Source: Candidatus Aminicenantota bacterium
GTDB taxonomy: Bacteria; Acidobacteriota; Aminicenantia; Aminicenantales; Saccharicenantaceae
Assembly: GCA_017999365.1 (NCBI GenBank)
Contig: JAGNLW010000004.1
Coordinates: 62,001 to 126,000 of the forward strand
DNA length: 64,000 nt
Direction: 5' to 3'
Position numbers and translations under genes: made by a program. The notes under the pieces were generated by a model. It made no database searches, was not told where the DNA came from, and saw only the letters and a program-made list of their open reading frames with translations. Positions 43,164-52,069 of this stretch are shown here, one piece after another. Position 1 is the stretch's first letter. Every line of letters starts with the position of its first letter.

Positions 43164-44756
43164 CTAGCTCCTTTTCTTCCGCTGTTCCTGGACGCACTCG
43201 CGGACGGCGACGACGACCGACAGGCCGCGGTGGTCGATCTCCTCCCGCAGGACCTGGACGTTCTTCTCGTGGTTCTTGGGCAGGGGCTCGATGGTCCGGA
43301 TGTGCTCCTTGGGGACGCCCAGGCCCTCGACGAGCCGGAGCAGGCCCTGGCCCGAGCCGTAGGTCGGCTGGCCGCCGGTCATGGCCGTCGTGGCGTTGTC
43401 GAGGATGACAACGGTCATGTTCGTGTCGGCGGCGGCCGCGCCGAGCAGGGGCGTGATGCCCGAGTGGGCGAAGGTCGAATCGCCGATGACCGAGACGGCC
43501 GGGTGGAGACCGACGTCGGCCGCGCCCCGGGCCATGCCGATGCTGGCCCCCATGCAGACGCAGCTGTGGATGGCGCTGTAGGGCGGCAGGGCGCCCAGGG
43601 TGTAGCAGCCGATGTCGCTGAAGACGTTGGCCCCGGCGGCGCCCTCGAGGACCTTGTTGAGGGCCTTGAAGGTGTCGGCGTGGGGGCAGCCGACGCACAG
43701 CTGGGGCGGGCGGCCGGCCAGCGGCAGGCCGCTCGCGCCGAGGGCCGGGAGCGGCGGCAGGCCCAGGGCGGCCCGGACGATGTCGGGGGTCAGCTCGCCG
43801 GAGGCCGGCAGGGTGCCGTCGGTCTTGCCGCGCACGGTCTTGCCGGCGATGCCGAAGAGGCCCTTGAGCTGGCGTTCGATGAAGGGGTAGCCGTCCTCGA
43901 GGACCAGGACCGTGTCGACGCTCTCGACGAGCCGGCGAACGAGGCCCTCGGGGATGGGATAGGTCGAGACCTTCACAAAGGGCGGCGGAGAGGCCTGACC
44001 GGCCACGGCCTCGCGGAAGTAGTTGTAGGCGACGCCCGAGGCGATGACGCCGAAGGCGCGGTCCCGGCCGGCGGTCTCCAGGACGTTGAAGCGGGAGGTC
44101 TCCGAGAGCCGGACCATCTCGGCCTGCAGGTCGAGGAGCCGGGCGAAGCGCCGGCGGGCGTTGACCGGCAGCAGGATCCAGTCCTTGGCGGCGCTCTTGC
44201 GCAGGGAGTTCTGGGGACGGGGCTCGCCGACCTCGACGGCCGAGCGGCTGTGCGAGAGCCGGGTGACCATACGGACGAGCACCGGGACCTCGAGGCGCTC
44301 GGACAGGTCGTAGGCCTCCCGGGTCATGTCGTAGGCCTCCTGTTGGTCGGAGGGCTCGCAGGCGTAGATGTGGGCGAATTGGGCGTAGTAGCGGCTGTCC
44401 TGCTCGTTCTGCGAGCTGTGCATGCCGGGGTCGTCCGCGCTGACGACGACCAGTCCGCCGTTGGCGCCGGTGATGGCCGAGTTCATGAACGGGTCGGCCG
44501 CGACGTTGAGGCCGACGTGCTTGAAGGACACCAGGGCCCGCTTGCCGGCGAACGAGGCGCCAAGGGCCTCCTCGTAGGCCGTCTTCTCGTTGACGGACCA
44601 GACGGCCGTGAAGCTCTTGGTCTCGGCCGCTTTGCGGACGAGGAACTCCAGGATCTCCGACGCGGGCGTGCCGGGGTAGGAATAGGCCGCCGAGAGGCCG
44701 GCGTGGACGGCCCCCAGGGCGACGGCTTCGTCACCGAGAAGGATCTGACGGGGCAT
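43164..44756 (-). CDS. iorA: Indolepyruvate:ferredoxin oxidoreductase, alpha subunit, no ferredoxin domain
   Basis: This 530-residue TPP-dependent subunit has an N-terminal pyrimidine-binding domain (YSYPGTPASEILEF, WSVNEKTAYEEALGAS), a transketolase C-like middle, and a C-terminal TPP domain with CVGCPHADTFKALN, FSDIGCYTLG and VIGDSTFAHSGITPLLGA. IorA is usually ~600-650 residues and ends in a two-cluster ferredoxin domain. Here the protein stops after VVVAVRECVQEQRKKRS, with no CxxCxxCxxxC. Electron exit must use another protein. It starts the iorA-iorB-synthetase operon. Confidence 0.92.
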   Translation of the reverse strand: MPRQILLGDEAVALGAVHAGLSAAYSYPGTPASEILEFLVRKAAETKSFTAVWSVNEKTAYEEALGASFAGKRALVSFKHVGLNVAADPFMNSAITGANGGLVVVSADDPGMHSSQNEQDSRYYAQFAHIYACEPSDQQEAYDMTREAYDLSERLEVPVLVRMVTRLSHSRSAVEVGEPRPQNSLRKSAAKDWILLPVNARRRFARLLDLQAEMVRLSETSRFNVLETAGRDRAFGVIASGVAYNYFREAVAGQASPPPFVKVSTYPIPEGLVRRLVESVDTVLVLEDGYPFIERQLKGLFGIAGKTVRGKTDGTLPASGELTPDIVRAALGLPPLPALGASGLPLAGRPPQLCVGCPHADTFKALNKVLEGAAGANVFSDIGCYTLGALPPYSAIHSCVCMGASIGMARGAADVGLHPAVSVIGDSTFAHSGITPLLGAAAADTNMTVVILDNATTAMTGGQPTYGSGQGLLRLVEGLGVPKEHIRTIEPLPKNHEKNVQVLREEIDHRGLSVVVAVRECVQEQRKKRS

Positions 44757-44854
44757 GGGCGTTCCTTTGCTCGTGGGATCAAGAGAAGGTTAGGATACCC
44801 ATTCGCCGAGGAGGGTGTCAAGGCGGGTCCGGGCCCTTTTCAAAAACTAGTAAG

Positions 44855-44906
44855 TTGATAATTCCTATCAATTTGAGTTGATATTGGGGGAAAAGCCGTA
44901 TAGAAT
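44855..44906 (+). promoter_or_regulatory. Rrf2 gene promoter with triple half-site operator
   Basis: Half-sites alternate as TTGATA (44855-44860), five bases, TATCAA (44866-44871), six bases, TTGATA (44878-44883), giving two overlapping inverted repeats. The last half-site is also a -35, with TAGAAT at 44901-44906 after 17 bases. TAATTCCTATCAATT (44859-44873) is shared exactly with the flavodiiron promoter. Autoregulation is inferred. The leader would be ~10 bases, with AGGAG at 44913-44917. Confidence 0.6.
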
Positions 44907-44923
44907 GGGACCAGGAGCCCGCG

Positions 44924-45373
44924 ATGATCAGACTATCGACCAAGGGGCGCTACGGCACCCGCTTGATGCTCAACCTAGCCCGCCACTACGGCAACGGCAG
45001 CGACGCCGTCATCCTCAAGCGCATCTCCGAGGACGAGCGCATCTCCATCCGCTACCTCGAGCAGATCATCATCCCCCTCAAGATCAACCGCCTCGTCAAG
45101 AGCATCCGCGGCGCCGGCGGCGGCTACACCCTGGCCCGCCGGCCCGAGGACATCCGGCTCAGCGAGATCCTCCACGCTCTCGAGGGCAACTGCTGCCTCG
45201 TCGAGTGCGTCGAGGACGGCGGCTACTGCGAGCACCTCGAGACCTGCCCGACCTTCGAGATCTGGAAGGGCGCGACCGACCTGCTGAAGGGCTATTTCGA
45301 CGGCCTGACTCTCAAGGACGTCGCCGTCCGGGCCGAAAAGAAGGCCAAGAAAGCCCGCGCCAAGGCCCGCTGA
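44924..45373 (+). CDS. Rrf2-family transcriptional regulator with Fe-S cysteines
   Basis: This 149-residue protein has the Rrf2 winged helix-turn-helix (MIRLSTKGRYGTRLMLNLARHYG, then RISIRYLEQIIIPL and the wing GAGGGYTLAR). The loop NCCLVECVEDGGYCEHLETC (about residues 88-107) has cysteines positioned as in Fe-S-sensing IscR/NsrR-type members. A basic Lys/Ala-rich tail follows. It probably senses Fe-S status, O2 or NO and represses its targets. A shared operator upstream of the flavodiiron gene suggests that gene is one target. No isc/suf genes are nearby. Confidence 0.92.
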   Translation: MIRLSTKGRYGTRLMLNLARHYGNGSDAVILKRISEDERISIRYLEQIIIPLKINRLVKSIRGAGGGYTLARRPEDIRLSEILHALEGNCCLVECVEDGGYCEHLETCPTFEIWKGATDLLKGYFDGLTLKDVAVRAEKKAKKARAKAR

Positions 45374-45409
45374 GGCCTCCCCCCTCCCCGTCTGCGGGCG
45401 GGGCTCCGC

Positions 45410-46444
45410 TCACGATTTTCCAAGCCCCTCGAAGAAGGCCGGCCAGAACGGGTCCTGCTCCGGGATGGCCAGGGGCTCGGTCCGGCCGTCGCGGCGGACG
45501 AGGGTCCGGCGGCGCTTGTCCGCGACCACCCGCCCGACGACCGACGCGGCGATCCTCTTGCGCTTGAGCCGGGCCAGCAGGTCGGCGCTCCGGCCCGGCC
45601 GGACCGTCACGAGGAGGCTGCCCTCGGCGATGGCCCTGACCGGATCGATGGCGAAGGCCTCGCAGACCATGCGGACCTCGTCGGGATAGACGAACAGGCG
45701 CTCGTCGACCTCCATGCCCACGCCGCTGGCCGCGGCGATCTCGTAGAGCCCGCCGACGACGCCGCCCTCCGTGGCGTCGTGCATGGCCGTGACCCCGCCC
45801 GAGGCGGCCGCGGTCAGCGCGTCGGCGACGACCGTGATGGACCGGGTCAGCGCTTTGGCCTTGGCCACCAACTCCGCGGGATAGCGACCCGGGAGCTCCG
45901 CCTCCCGGAGCGAGGCCAGCAGGGCGGCCGTCTCGATGGCCGGGCCCTTGGTCAGGACGACCGCGTCGCCGGGCCGGGCCCCGGCCGGCGTGATGATGTC
46001 CTTCTTCCGGGCCAGGCCGAAGACGGCGATGCCGCCGATCGTCGGGGCGGTAAAGCCCGGATAAAAGCCGGTGTGGCCCCCGACGATGGCGATGCCCAGC
46101 CCGCGGGCGGCCTCGTGGATGGAATCGACGATCCGCCCGACCTCGGCCCGCCCGGTCTCGGGCGGCAGGAGGAGGGTGTAGGTCATGTAGCGGGGCTTGA
46201 CGCCCATCACGGCGACGTCGCTGGCCCCGATGTGGACGGTGAACCGCCCGAACGTCTCGAGGGACAGGCGGGGCATGGTGAAGATGGGGTCCTCGGCCAC
46301 GACCAGGGCCCGCCCGCCGCCGATGTCGACGACGGCGGCGTCGACGCCCGTCCGCGGCGGGACGAGGACCGAGGGGTCGCGCCGGCCGAACTTGCCCTGG
46401 ATCAGGGCGCGGAAATCGGCTTCGTCGATCTTGCCGATCTTCAC
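45410..46444 (-). CDS. AIR synthase (PurM/HypE superfamily) related protein
   Basis: This 344-residue protein has the two-domain PurM/HypE/ThiL fold. The N-terminal ATP-binding part includes TGVDAAVVDIGGGRALVV and FTVHIGASDVAVMGVKPRYM. A second half contains ITPAGARPGDAVVLTKGPAIE and MHDATEGGVVGGLYEIA. HypE ends in a reactive Cys (PRIC). This protein ends EGLGKS, so it is not the hydrogenase maturation factor. It probably phosphorylates or ATP-activates an unknown small molecule. It follows folD by 13 bases. Confidence 0.85.
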   Translation of the reverse strand: MKIGKIDEADFRALIQGKFGRRDPSVLVPPRTGVDAAVVDIGGGRALVVAEDPIFTMPRLSLETFGRFTVHIGASDVAVMGVKPRYMTYTLLLPPETGRAEVGRIVDSIHEAARGLGIAIVGGHTGFYPGFTAPTIGGIAVFGLARKKDIITPAGARPGDAVVLTKGPAIETAALLASLREAELPGRYPAELVAKAKALTRSITVVADALTAAASGGVTAMHDATEGGVVGGLYEIAAASGVGMEVDERLFVYPDEVRMVCEAFAIDPVRAIAEGSLLVTVRPGRSADLLARLKRKRIAASVVGRVVADKRRRTLVRRDGRTEPLAIPEQDPFWPAFFEGLGKS

Positions 46445-46457
46445 GTCGGTCCTCGGC

Positions 46458-47348
46458 CTAGACGGCCAGGCCGGCCTTGCGCTCGGCCGCCTCGATGGTG
46501 TTCATCATGAGCATGGTCACCGTCATCGGGCCGACCCCGCCGGGGACGGGCGTGATGGCCGAGGCCTTCTCCTTGACGGGCTCGAAGTCGACGTCGCCGA
46601 CCAGCCGGAAGCCCTTGGCCGCCGCGGCGTCGGCGACCCGGTTGACCCCGACGTCGATGACGACGCAGCCCGGCGGGACCATCTCGGCCTTGATGGCCCG
46701 CGGCACGCCCATGGCCGCGACCAGGATGTCAGCCTGCAGGGTGAACTTGACCAGGTCGGGCGTGGCCGTGTGGCAGACGGTGACCGTGGCGTTGGCCCCC
46801 TTGCGCTTCTGGATGAGCATGGCCGCCAGGGGCTTGCCGACGATGTTGCTCCGGCCGCAGACGACGACGTGCTTGCCGTCCGGGCCGTAGCCGCCGCGGA
46901 CGAGGAGCTGGACGACGCCGTAGGGCGTGCAGGGCAGCGGGCAGGGCTCGCCGCGCAGCATCTTGCCGACGTTGACGGGATGGAAGCCGTCGACGTCCTT
47001 GTCCGGCGAGATGAGGTTGATGACCTTCTCGGCGCTGACATATTTCGGCAGCGGCAGCTGGACGAGGAAGCCGTTGTAGCGGTCGTCGCGGTTGAGGCTG
47101 TCGACCTGCCGGAGGATGTCCGCCTCCGACGAGTCGGCCGGCATGCGGATGGTCGTCTCGAACATGCCCAGCTCGGCGGCCGCCTGGGCCTTGGCCGTGA
47201 CGTAGGAGACCGAGGCGGGGTCCTCGCCGACGAGGACGACGGCCAGGCCGGGGACGTGCCCTTTCTCCCTCAGGCGGGCCGTCCGCTCCTTGAGCTCGGC
47301 CCGGATCTGGCTGGAGACCTCTTTTCCGCTGATGATCGTTGCCGGCAT
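46458..47348 (-). CDS. folD: Methylenetetrahydrofolate dehydrogenase/cyclohydrolase
   Basis: This 296-residue bifunctional enzyme interconverts 5,10-methylene-, 5,10-methenyl- and 10-formyl-tetrahydrofolate with NADP(H). It shows the catalytic Lys region VSYVTAKAQAAAELG, the folate-binding YNGFLVQLPLP, DKDVDGFHPVN, the NADP loop VVVCGRSNIVGKPLA, and PVPGGVGPMTVTML at the end. AGGAGG lies seven bases before ATG 47348. The frame stays open upstream, but no family sequence is there. Confidence 0.96.
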   Translation of the reverse strand: MPATIISGKEVSSQIRAELKERTARLREKGHVPGLAVVLVGEDPASVSYVTAKAQAAAELGMFETTIRMPADSSEADILRQVDSLNRDDRYNGFLVQLPLPKYVSAEKVINLISPDKDVDGFHPVNVGKMLRGEPCPLPCTPYGVVQLLVRGGYGPDGKHVVVCGRSNIVGKPLAAMLIQKRKGANATVTVCHTATPDLVKFTLQADILVAAMGVPRAIKAEMVPPGCVVIDVGVNRVADAAAAKGFRLVGDVDFEPVKEKASAITPVPGGVGPMTVTMLMMNTIEAAERKAGLAV

Positions 47349-47470
47349 GGTGTCCTCCTGTCGCTGGGTGTCGTGCGCGGTCCCCCCTACCATAAAGAAA
47401 ACGCCCGGCCCGGTCAAGGCCGCCGGCGGCGCCGCCGGCGGCGCGCCCCGGCGGACCACCTCGGGACCGC

Positions 47471-47515
47471 GTTGGACCGGTCCAACTTGAAATGGCCGGA
47501 CCGGGCGGGTATAAT
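47471..47515 (+). promoter_or_regulatory. Phosphofructokinase promoter with an abutting 16-bp palindrome
   Basis: TTGAAA (47487-47492), 17 bases, TATAAT (47510-47515) is a strong sigma-70-type promoter. Directly upstream, GTTGGACCGGTCCAAC (47471-47486) is a perfect 16-bp palindrome ending one base before the -35, a good position for a regulator site. Confidence 0.65.
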
Positions 47516-47562
47516 CCCTGCCGACCTGGGGGGCCGTGATGAGCGTTTTACGGAGGTCGAGC

Positions 47563-48591
47563 ATGAGAGTCGGGATCCTGACGGGCGGCGGCGACTGCCC
47601 CGGGCTCAACGCGGTCATCCGGGCCGTGACCCGGAAGGGCATCGTCCACTTCGGCTACGATATCCTGGGCATCAAGAACGGCTGGCTCGGGCTCATCGAA
47701 GGCAAGATCTTCCCGCTCGACCTCAACGCCATCTCGGGCATCCTGCCGCGCGGCGGCACCATCCTCGGCACCTCCCGGACCAATCCCTTCCGGGTCGAGG
47801 ACGGCGTCGGCAAGATCTTCTCCCAGGTCGAGAAGTTCGAGCTCGACGCGGTCATCGCCGTCGGCGGCGAGGACACCCTCGGCGTCGCCAAGAAGCTCTT
47901 CGACAAGGGCCTTCGCTGCGTCGGCGTGCCCAAGACGATCGACAACGACCTGGCCGGGACCGATTACACCTTCGGCTTCGACACGGCCGTGTCCATCGTC
48001 GCCGAGGCCCTCGACCGGCTGCACACGACGGCCGAGGCCCACCACCGGGTCATGGTCGTCGAGGTCATGGGCCGGCATGCCGGCTGGATCGCCGTCGAGG
48101 GCGGCCTGGCCGGCGGGGCCGACATCATCCTCATCCCCGAATTCCCCTTCGACATGGACGACATCTGCGCCCAGATCCAGAAGCGCCGCGAGCGCGGCAA
48201 GATGTTCAGCATCGTCGTCGTGGCCGAGGGCGCCAAGCCCCAGGACGCCAGCCTCATCACCCAGTCGGGCGAGAAGGACGCCTTCGGGCACGTCCGCCTG
48301 GGCGGCATCGGCAACATGATCGCCCGCGAGATCGAGATGCGCACGGCCATCGACACCCGGGTCACGGTCCTCGGCCACATCCAGCGGGGCGGCTCGCCGA
48401 CGGCCTTCGACCGCATCCTGGCCACCCGTTTCGGAGTGGCCGCGATCGAGCTCGTCCACAAGGAGACCTTCGGCCACATGGTCGGCCTGCGGGGCAACCG
48501 GATCGTCCCCGTCCCCTTCGAGGAGGCCCTGGCCGAGCCGAAGACCGTCGACGCCGAGCTCTACGAGATCGCCAAGGTCTTCTTCGGCTAG
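47563..48591 (+). CDS. 6-phosphofructokinase, predicted PPi-dependent
   Basis: This 342-residue PFK-A enzyme phosphorylates fructose 6-phosphate in glycolysis. Motifs are LTGGGDCPGLNAVIRA, the catalytic PKTIDNDL, MGRHAGWIA and HIQRGGSPTAFDR. The cofactor-selecting positions are diagnostic. The loop reads GGEDTLG, with Asp where ATP enzymes have Gly (E. coli position 104), and PKTID has Lys where E. coli has Gly (position 124). This pair marks PPi-dependent PFKs, which are reversible. ATG 47563, six bases after GGAGG, matches family N-termini. An upstream ATG at 47536 is less likely. Confidence 0.92.
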   Translation: MRVGILTGGGDCPGLNAVIRAVTRKGIVHFGYDILGIKNGWLGLIEGKIFPLDLNAISGILPRGGTILGTSRTNPFRVEDGVGKIFSQVEKFELDAVIAVGGEDTLGVAKKLFDKGLRCVGVPKTIDNDLAGTDYTFGFDTAVSIVAEALDRLHTTAEAHHRVMVVEVMGRHAGWIAVEGGLAGGADIILIPEFPFDMDDICAQIQKRRERGKMFSIVVVAEGAKPQDASLITQSGEKDAFGHVRLGGIGNMIAREIEMRTAIDTRVTVLGHIQRGGSPTAFDRILATRFGVAAIELVHKETFGHMVGLRGNRIVPVPFEEALAEPKTVDAELYEIAKVFFG

Positions 48592-48643
48592 TCCGTCCGG
48601 GCCGAAAAGGCTTGATCTTAAACGACTTGACGCCCGAGGGGGA

Positions 48644-48673
48644 TTGACATCCCGGTCCGGGCCGTGGTAGCCT
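48644..48673 (+). promoter_or_regulatory. Weak promoter before the beta-barrel gene
   Basis: TTGACA (48644-48649) is followed after 18 bases by TAGCCT (48668-48673), a poor -10. AGGAGG follows before the ATG at 48699. Confidence 0.35.
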
Positions 48674-48698
48674 TCCTCCCGCCAGGAGGCGCCAAGAC

Positions 48699-49550
48699 AT
48701 GATCCGGAAGCTCGCTCCGCTCCTCGCTCTTTTTCTCGTCCTCGCGGCGGCCGCCCCCCTCGCGGCCGACATCCGCTTCGAGCTCGGATTCGGCTGGACC
48801 CTGGTCCGGCCGAACATGAACGCGACCTACCTCAACCGCTTCCAGCCGGCCTTCGCCCCGCCCGACCGGTTCATCGCCGGCCTGGCCGAGCAGACGGTCC
48901 GCTTCCGGGGCCGCACGACCTACGGCCTGAACGGCTACTTCAACGTCCTGTTCGGCGAGAACTTCGGCCTCCAGGTCCTGGCCGACTGGCACCGGCCCAA
49001 GCTCGGCGGCTCGAACGGTCCCTACACCTACACCATCCAATTCCAGGCCTTCGAGCCGGAGACGTACGCTGACGAGATCGACTGGGAGGCCTCGACCGGG
49101 AACCTGACCACGACGGCCTTCAGCCTCAACGCCCTGGCCCGCTTCCGCGTCGCCGACGACCTGTCGTTGAGCGTCTCGGCCGGCCCCAGCGTCTTCCACT
49201 TCGAGGGCAAGGCAGGGCACATCGGCTACACCTTCTTCGACCTGGCTCAGAACGGGGACGAGTTCGTCCTGAGCGGCGGGACCTACCGCATGGTCGTCGA
49301 TTTCGGCCCCCAGACCAAATACGGCGCCAACCTCGGCGTCGAGGCCGCCTACGAGGCTTTTCACAACGTCATCCTGGCCGTCGACCTGCGCTACTACGCG
49401 GCGCCCAAGACCCCGCTCCAGCTCCATATCGTCGAGGACGAGATCATCACCCGGCCCATCGACGAGATCGAGGCCGCCATCGGCCTGGGGACGCTCGACG
49501 TGAACCCCTCCTACCTGCGGGCCGGACTGGCCCTCCGGTTCGTCTTCTGA
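48699..49550 (+). CDS. Predicted outer-membrane beta-barrel protein
   Basis: This 283-residue protein has a clear signal peptide (MIRKLAPLLALFLVLAAAAPLAA). The mature part is rich in alternating aromatic/polar strands (FELGFGWTLVRP, TTYGLNGYFNVLFGENFGLQVLAD, ALARFRVADDLSLSVSAGPSVFHF) and ends YLRAGLALRFVF, a terminal Phe as in outer-membrane barrels. I recognise no specific family. It could be a porin-like or structural barrel. AGGAGG lies about 10 bases before the ATG. It is convergent with copA. Confidence 0.75.
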   Translation: MIRKLAPLLALFLVLAAAAPLAADIRFELGFGWTLVRPNMNATYLNRFQPAFAPPDRFIAGLAEQTVRFRGRTTYGLNGYFNVLFGENFGLQVLADWHRPKLGGSNGPYTYTIQFQAFEPETYADEIDWEASTGNLTTTAFSLNALARFRVADDLSLSVSAGPSVFHFEGKAGHIGYTFFDLAQNGDEFVLSGGTYRMVVDFGPQTKYGANLGVEAAYEAFHNVILAVDLRYYAAPKTPLQLHIVEDEIITRPIDEIEAAIGLGTLDVNPSYLRAGLALRFVF

Positions 49551-49556
49551 TCGGGC

Positions 49557-51791
49557 TCAGAACCGGGCCCGGCGGAGCCGGAGCGAGTTGGTGACGACCG
49601 AGACCGAGCTCAGGGCCATGGCCGCCGAAGCGATCATGGGATCGAGGCGCAGGCCCAGGAACGGATAGAGGCCCCCCGCCGCGACCGGGATGCCGACGAC
49701 GTTATAGGCGAAAGCCCAGAACAGGTTCTGCCGGATGGTCCGGATGGTCCGCCGGCTGAGCTCCCGGGCCGCCACCACCCCTTCCAGGTCCCCGGAGATG
49801 AGGGCCACGTCCGCCGAGGCCAAGGCCACGTCGGTGCCCGTGCCCAGGGCCACTCCGACGTCGGCCCGGGCCAGGGCCGGGGCGTCGTTGATGCCGTCGC
49901 CGACCATGGCCACCTTTCTCCCCTCGCTCTGAAGCCGGCCGATTACGGCCGCCTTGTCGCCGGGCAGGACCTCGGCGACGACCTCGTCGATGCCGGCCGC
50001 CGCGGCCACGGTCCGGGCCGTCCGCTCGTTGTCGCCGGTCAGCATGACGATCCTCAGGCCCTGCCGGCGGAGCCTGTCGACGGCCGCGCGGGCGCCCGGC
50101 TTGAGGGTGTCGGACAGGCCGAACAGGCCGGCCAGCCGGCCGTCGACCGCGGCATAGGCGGCCGTCTTGCCCTCGGCGGCCAGCCGGGCGGCCTCGGCCG
50201 CGAGGGGCGCGAGGTCGACCCCGGCCGAGGCGACCAGGCGCGGGCTGCCGACGAGGACGCGCCTGCCGCCGACCACGGCCTCGACCCCCATGCCCTCGAG
50301 GGCCCGGAACTCGTCGACCTTCTCCGGCGCGAGGCCCGATGCGGCGGCCCGGCGGACGACGGCCTGTCCGAGCGGATGCTCGGAGGGCGCCTCGACCGAA
50401 GCGGCCAGGCGGAGGAGCTCTTCGAGCCCGACGCCCGGCGCGGCCGCGGCGTCGGTGACCTCCGGCCGGCCCTCGGTCAGGGTGCCCGTCTTGTCGAAGA
50501 CGACCGTGTCGACCTTGTGGAGGGTCTCCAGGCTCTCCCCGCTCTTGATGAGGACGCCCCGCTCGGCCCCCTTGCCCGTCCCGACCATGATGGCCGTCGG
50601 CGTGGCCAGGCCCATGGCGCAGGGACAGGCGATGATGAGGACGGCCACGAAGTTGAGCAGGGCCGTGACGAGACGGGGCTCGGGCCCGAACAGGGCCCAG
50701 GCCGCGAAGGTCAGGACGGCGACGCCGATGACGGCCGGCACGAAGACCCCGGCGATGACGTCGGCCAGGCGCTGGATGGGGGCCTTGGTGCCCTGGGCCT
50801 CCTCGACCAGCCTGATGATGCGGGCCAGCGCGGTGTCCTCGCCGACGCGTTCGGCCCGGAACCGGAAGCTGCCCCACTTGTTGAGGGTGGCCCCGACGAC
50901 GGACGCGCCGGGCGCCTTGTCCACGGGCAGGCTCTCGCCGCTGATCATGGACTCGTCGACCGACGACCGGCCTTCGACGACGACGCCGTCGACCGGGACG
51001 GTCTCGCCGGGCCTGACGACGAGAATGTCGCCGGCCCGGACGTCCTCGACGGGCATTTCGCGCTCCCCGTCGGGGCCGAGGACGCGGGCCGTCCGCGGCC
51101 GCAGGCCCATGAGCCGCCGCACGGCATCGGACGTCCGGCCCTTGGCCCGGGCCTCGAGCAGGCGGCCGAACAGGATGAGCACGATGATGACGGCCGAGGT
51201 GTCGAAGTAGACCTGGGGCTCGATGCCCGCGAGCGCGAACAGGCCCGGCCAGACGGTCGCGGCGACGCTGAAGAGGTAGGCGGCCGAAGTGCCCACGGCC
51301 ACGAGGGTGTTCATGTTGGCCGCGCCGTGCTTGAGCGCGCTCCAGGCCCCTTTGTAGAAGCGCAGGCCCAGGACGAACTGGACGGGCGTGGCCAGGGCCC
51401 AGAGGACGAAGAAGTCCTGCAGCAAGGCAGGCATCCAGGGGAACCAGTGCCGCATGCTGCCGAGGAAGATGACCAGGGCCAACGCTCCGCCCCAAAGGAC
51501 GTCGCGGCGGAGCGAGAGGTACTCCGCGTCGCGGGTCTCTTCGACCTCGGCGGCCTCGTCGGCCACGTCGTATCCGGCTCCCCGGACCGCTGCGACGAGG
51601 GCCTCGCGCCCGGCGAAGGACGGGTCGACGACGACGGTGGCCTTGGACGTGGCGATGTTGACGGCGGCCTCGCGGACGCCGGGGACCTTGCGCAGGGCCC
51701 GTTCGACGTTGGCCGCGCAGCCCGCGCAGCTCATCCCCGTCACGGCCAGCTCGACGCGGACGCCGGGCTTGGGATCGGGTGCGCTCGTCAT
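49557..51791 (-). CDS. copA: Copper-translocating P-type ATPase
   Basis: This 744-residue P1B-type ATPase exports Cu(I). It has one N-terminal HMA domain with [11 protein letters not shown] (CxxC about residues 17-20), eight predicted membrane helices, the ion-channel motif CPC in [15 protein letters not shown], the phosphorylation site [20 protein letters not shown], and the late-helix [15 protein letters not shown] and [15 protein letters not shown] typical of copper pumps. HP and TGE motifs are also present. The small DUF2892 gene is 26 bases upstream on the same strand and probably heads the operon. Confidence 0.95.
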   Translation of the reverse strand: MTSAPDPKPGVRVELAVTGMSCAGCAANVERALRKVPGVREAAVNIATSKATVVVDPSFAGREALVAAVRGAGYDVADEAAEVEETRDAEYLSLRRDVLWGGALALVIFLGSMRHWFPWMPALLQDFFVLWALATPVQFVLGLRFYKGAWSALKHGAANMNTLVAVGTSAAYLFSVAATVWPGLFALAGIEPQVYFDTSAVIIVLILFGRLLEARAKGRTSDAVRRLMGLRPRTARVLGPDGEREMPVEDVRAGDILVVRPGETVPVDGVVVEGRSSVDESMISGESLPVDKAPGASVVGATLNKWGSFRFRAERVGEDTALARIIRLVEEAQGTKAPIQRLADVIAGVFVPAVIGVAVLTFAAWALFGPEPRLVTALLNFVAVLIIACPCAMGLATPTAIMVGTGKGAERGVLIKSGESLETLHKVDTVVFDKTGTLTEGRPEVTDAAAAPGVGLEELLRLAASVEAPSEHPLGQAVVRRAAASGLAPEKVDEFRALEGMGVEAVVGGRRVLVGSPRLVASAGVDLAPLAAEAARLAAEGKTAAYAAVDGRLAGLFGLSDTLKPGARAAVDRLRRQGLRIVMLTGDNERTARTVAAAAGIDEVVAEVLPGDKAAVIGRLQSEGRKVAMVGDGINDAPALARADVGVALGTGTDVALASADVALISGDLEGVVAARELSRRTIRTIRQNLFWAFAYNVVGIPVAAGGLYPFLGLRLDPMIASAAMALSSVSVVTNSLRLRRARF

Positions 51792-51817
51792 GACGGCCTC
51801 CCCGCCCGGTCGCGGGC

Positions 51818-52045
51818 TCAGTGCGGACAGCAGGCGCCCTTCTTGTCCTTCTTCTTCGTCGACAGCCCGAACGGGACGTAGGCCGGGCAGACGCCGACGA
51901 GCGTGGTGATGATGAAGACCGCGGCCACGACGGCCAGGACGATGGCCGCCGCGCCCTTGACGGCGTGCAGGATGAGCAGGACGGCGATGACGGCCGCGGC
52001 GGCGAGCCGCAGGGTGCGGTCGAGACCTCCCATGTTCGTCTTCAT
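51818..52045 (-). CDS. DUF2892 (YgaP-like) small membrane protein
   Basis: This 75-residue protein begins [20 protein letters not shown], the conserved DUF2892 start, has two membrane helices (about residues 12-30 and 34-52) with the typical [10 protein letters not shown] segment, and a Lys-rich tail ending GACCPH. The CC near the C-terminus could bind thiophilic metal, fitting its place directly before copA. The family function is unknown. AAGGAGG precedes the ATG and a TATAAT lies upstream at 52075-52070. Confidence 0.85.
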   Translation of the reverse strand: MKTNMGGLDRTLRLAAAAVIAVLLILHAVKGAAAIVLAVVAAVFIITTLVGVCPAYVPFGLSTKKKDKKGACCPH

Positions 52046-52069
52046 GCGGACCTCCTTCGGGTGCGGGGA

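Noticed and set aside
45374-45409. Terminator after the Rrf2 gene
   Set aside because: The C/G-rich hairpin-like sequence has no clear T run on either strand, so I could not support a terminator call.
45410-46444. HypE hydrogenase maturation factor
   Set aside because: The fold fits the superfamily, but the essential C-terminal Cys motif is missing and no other hyp gene is nearby.
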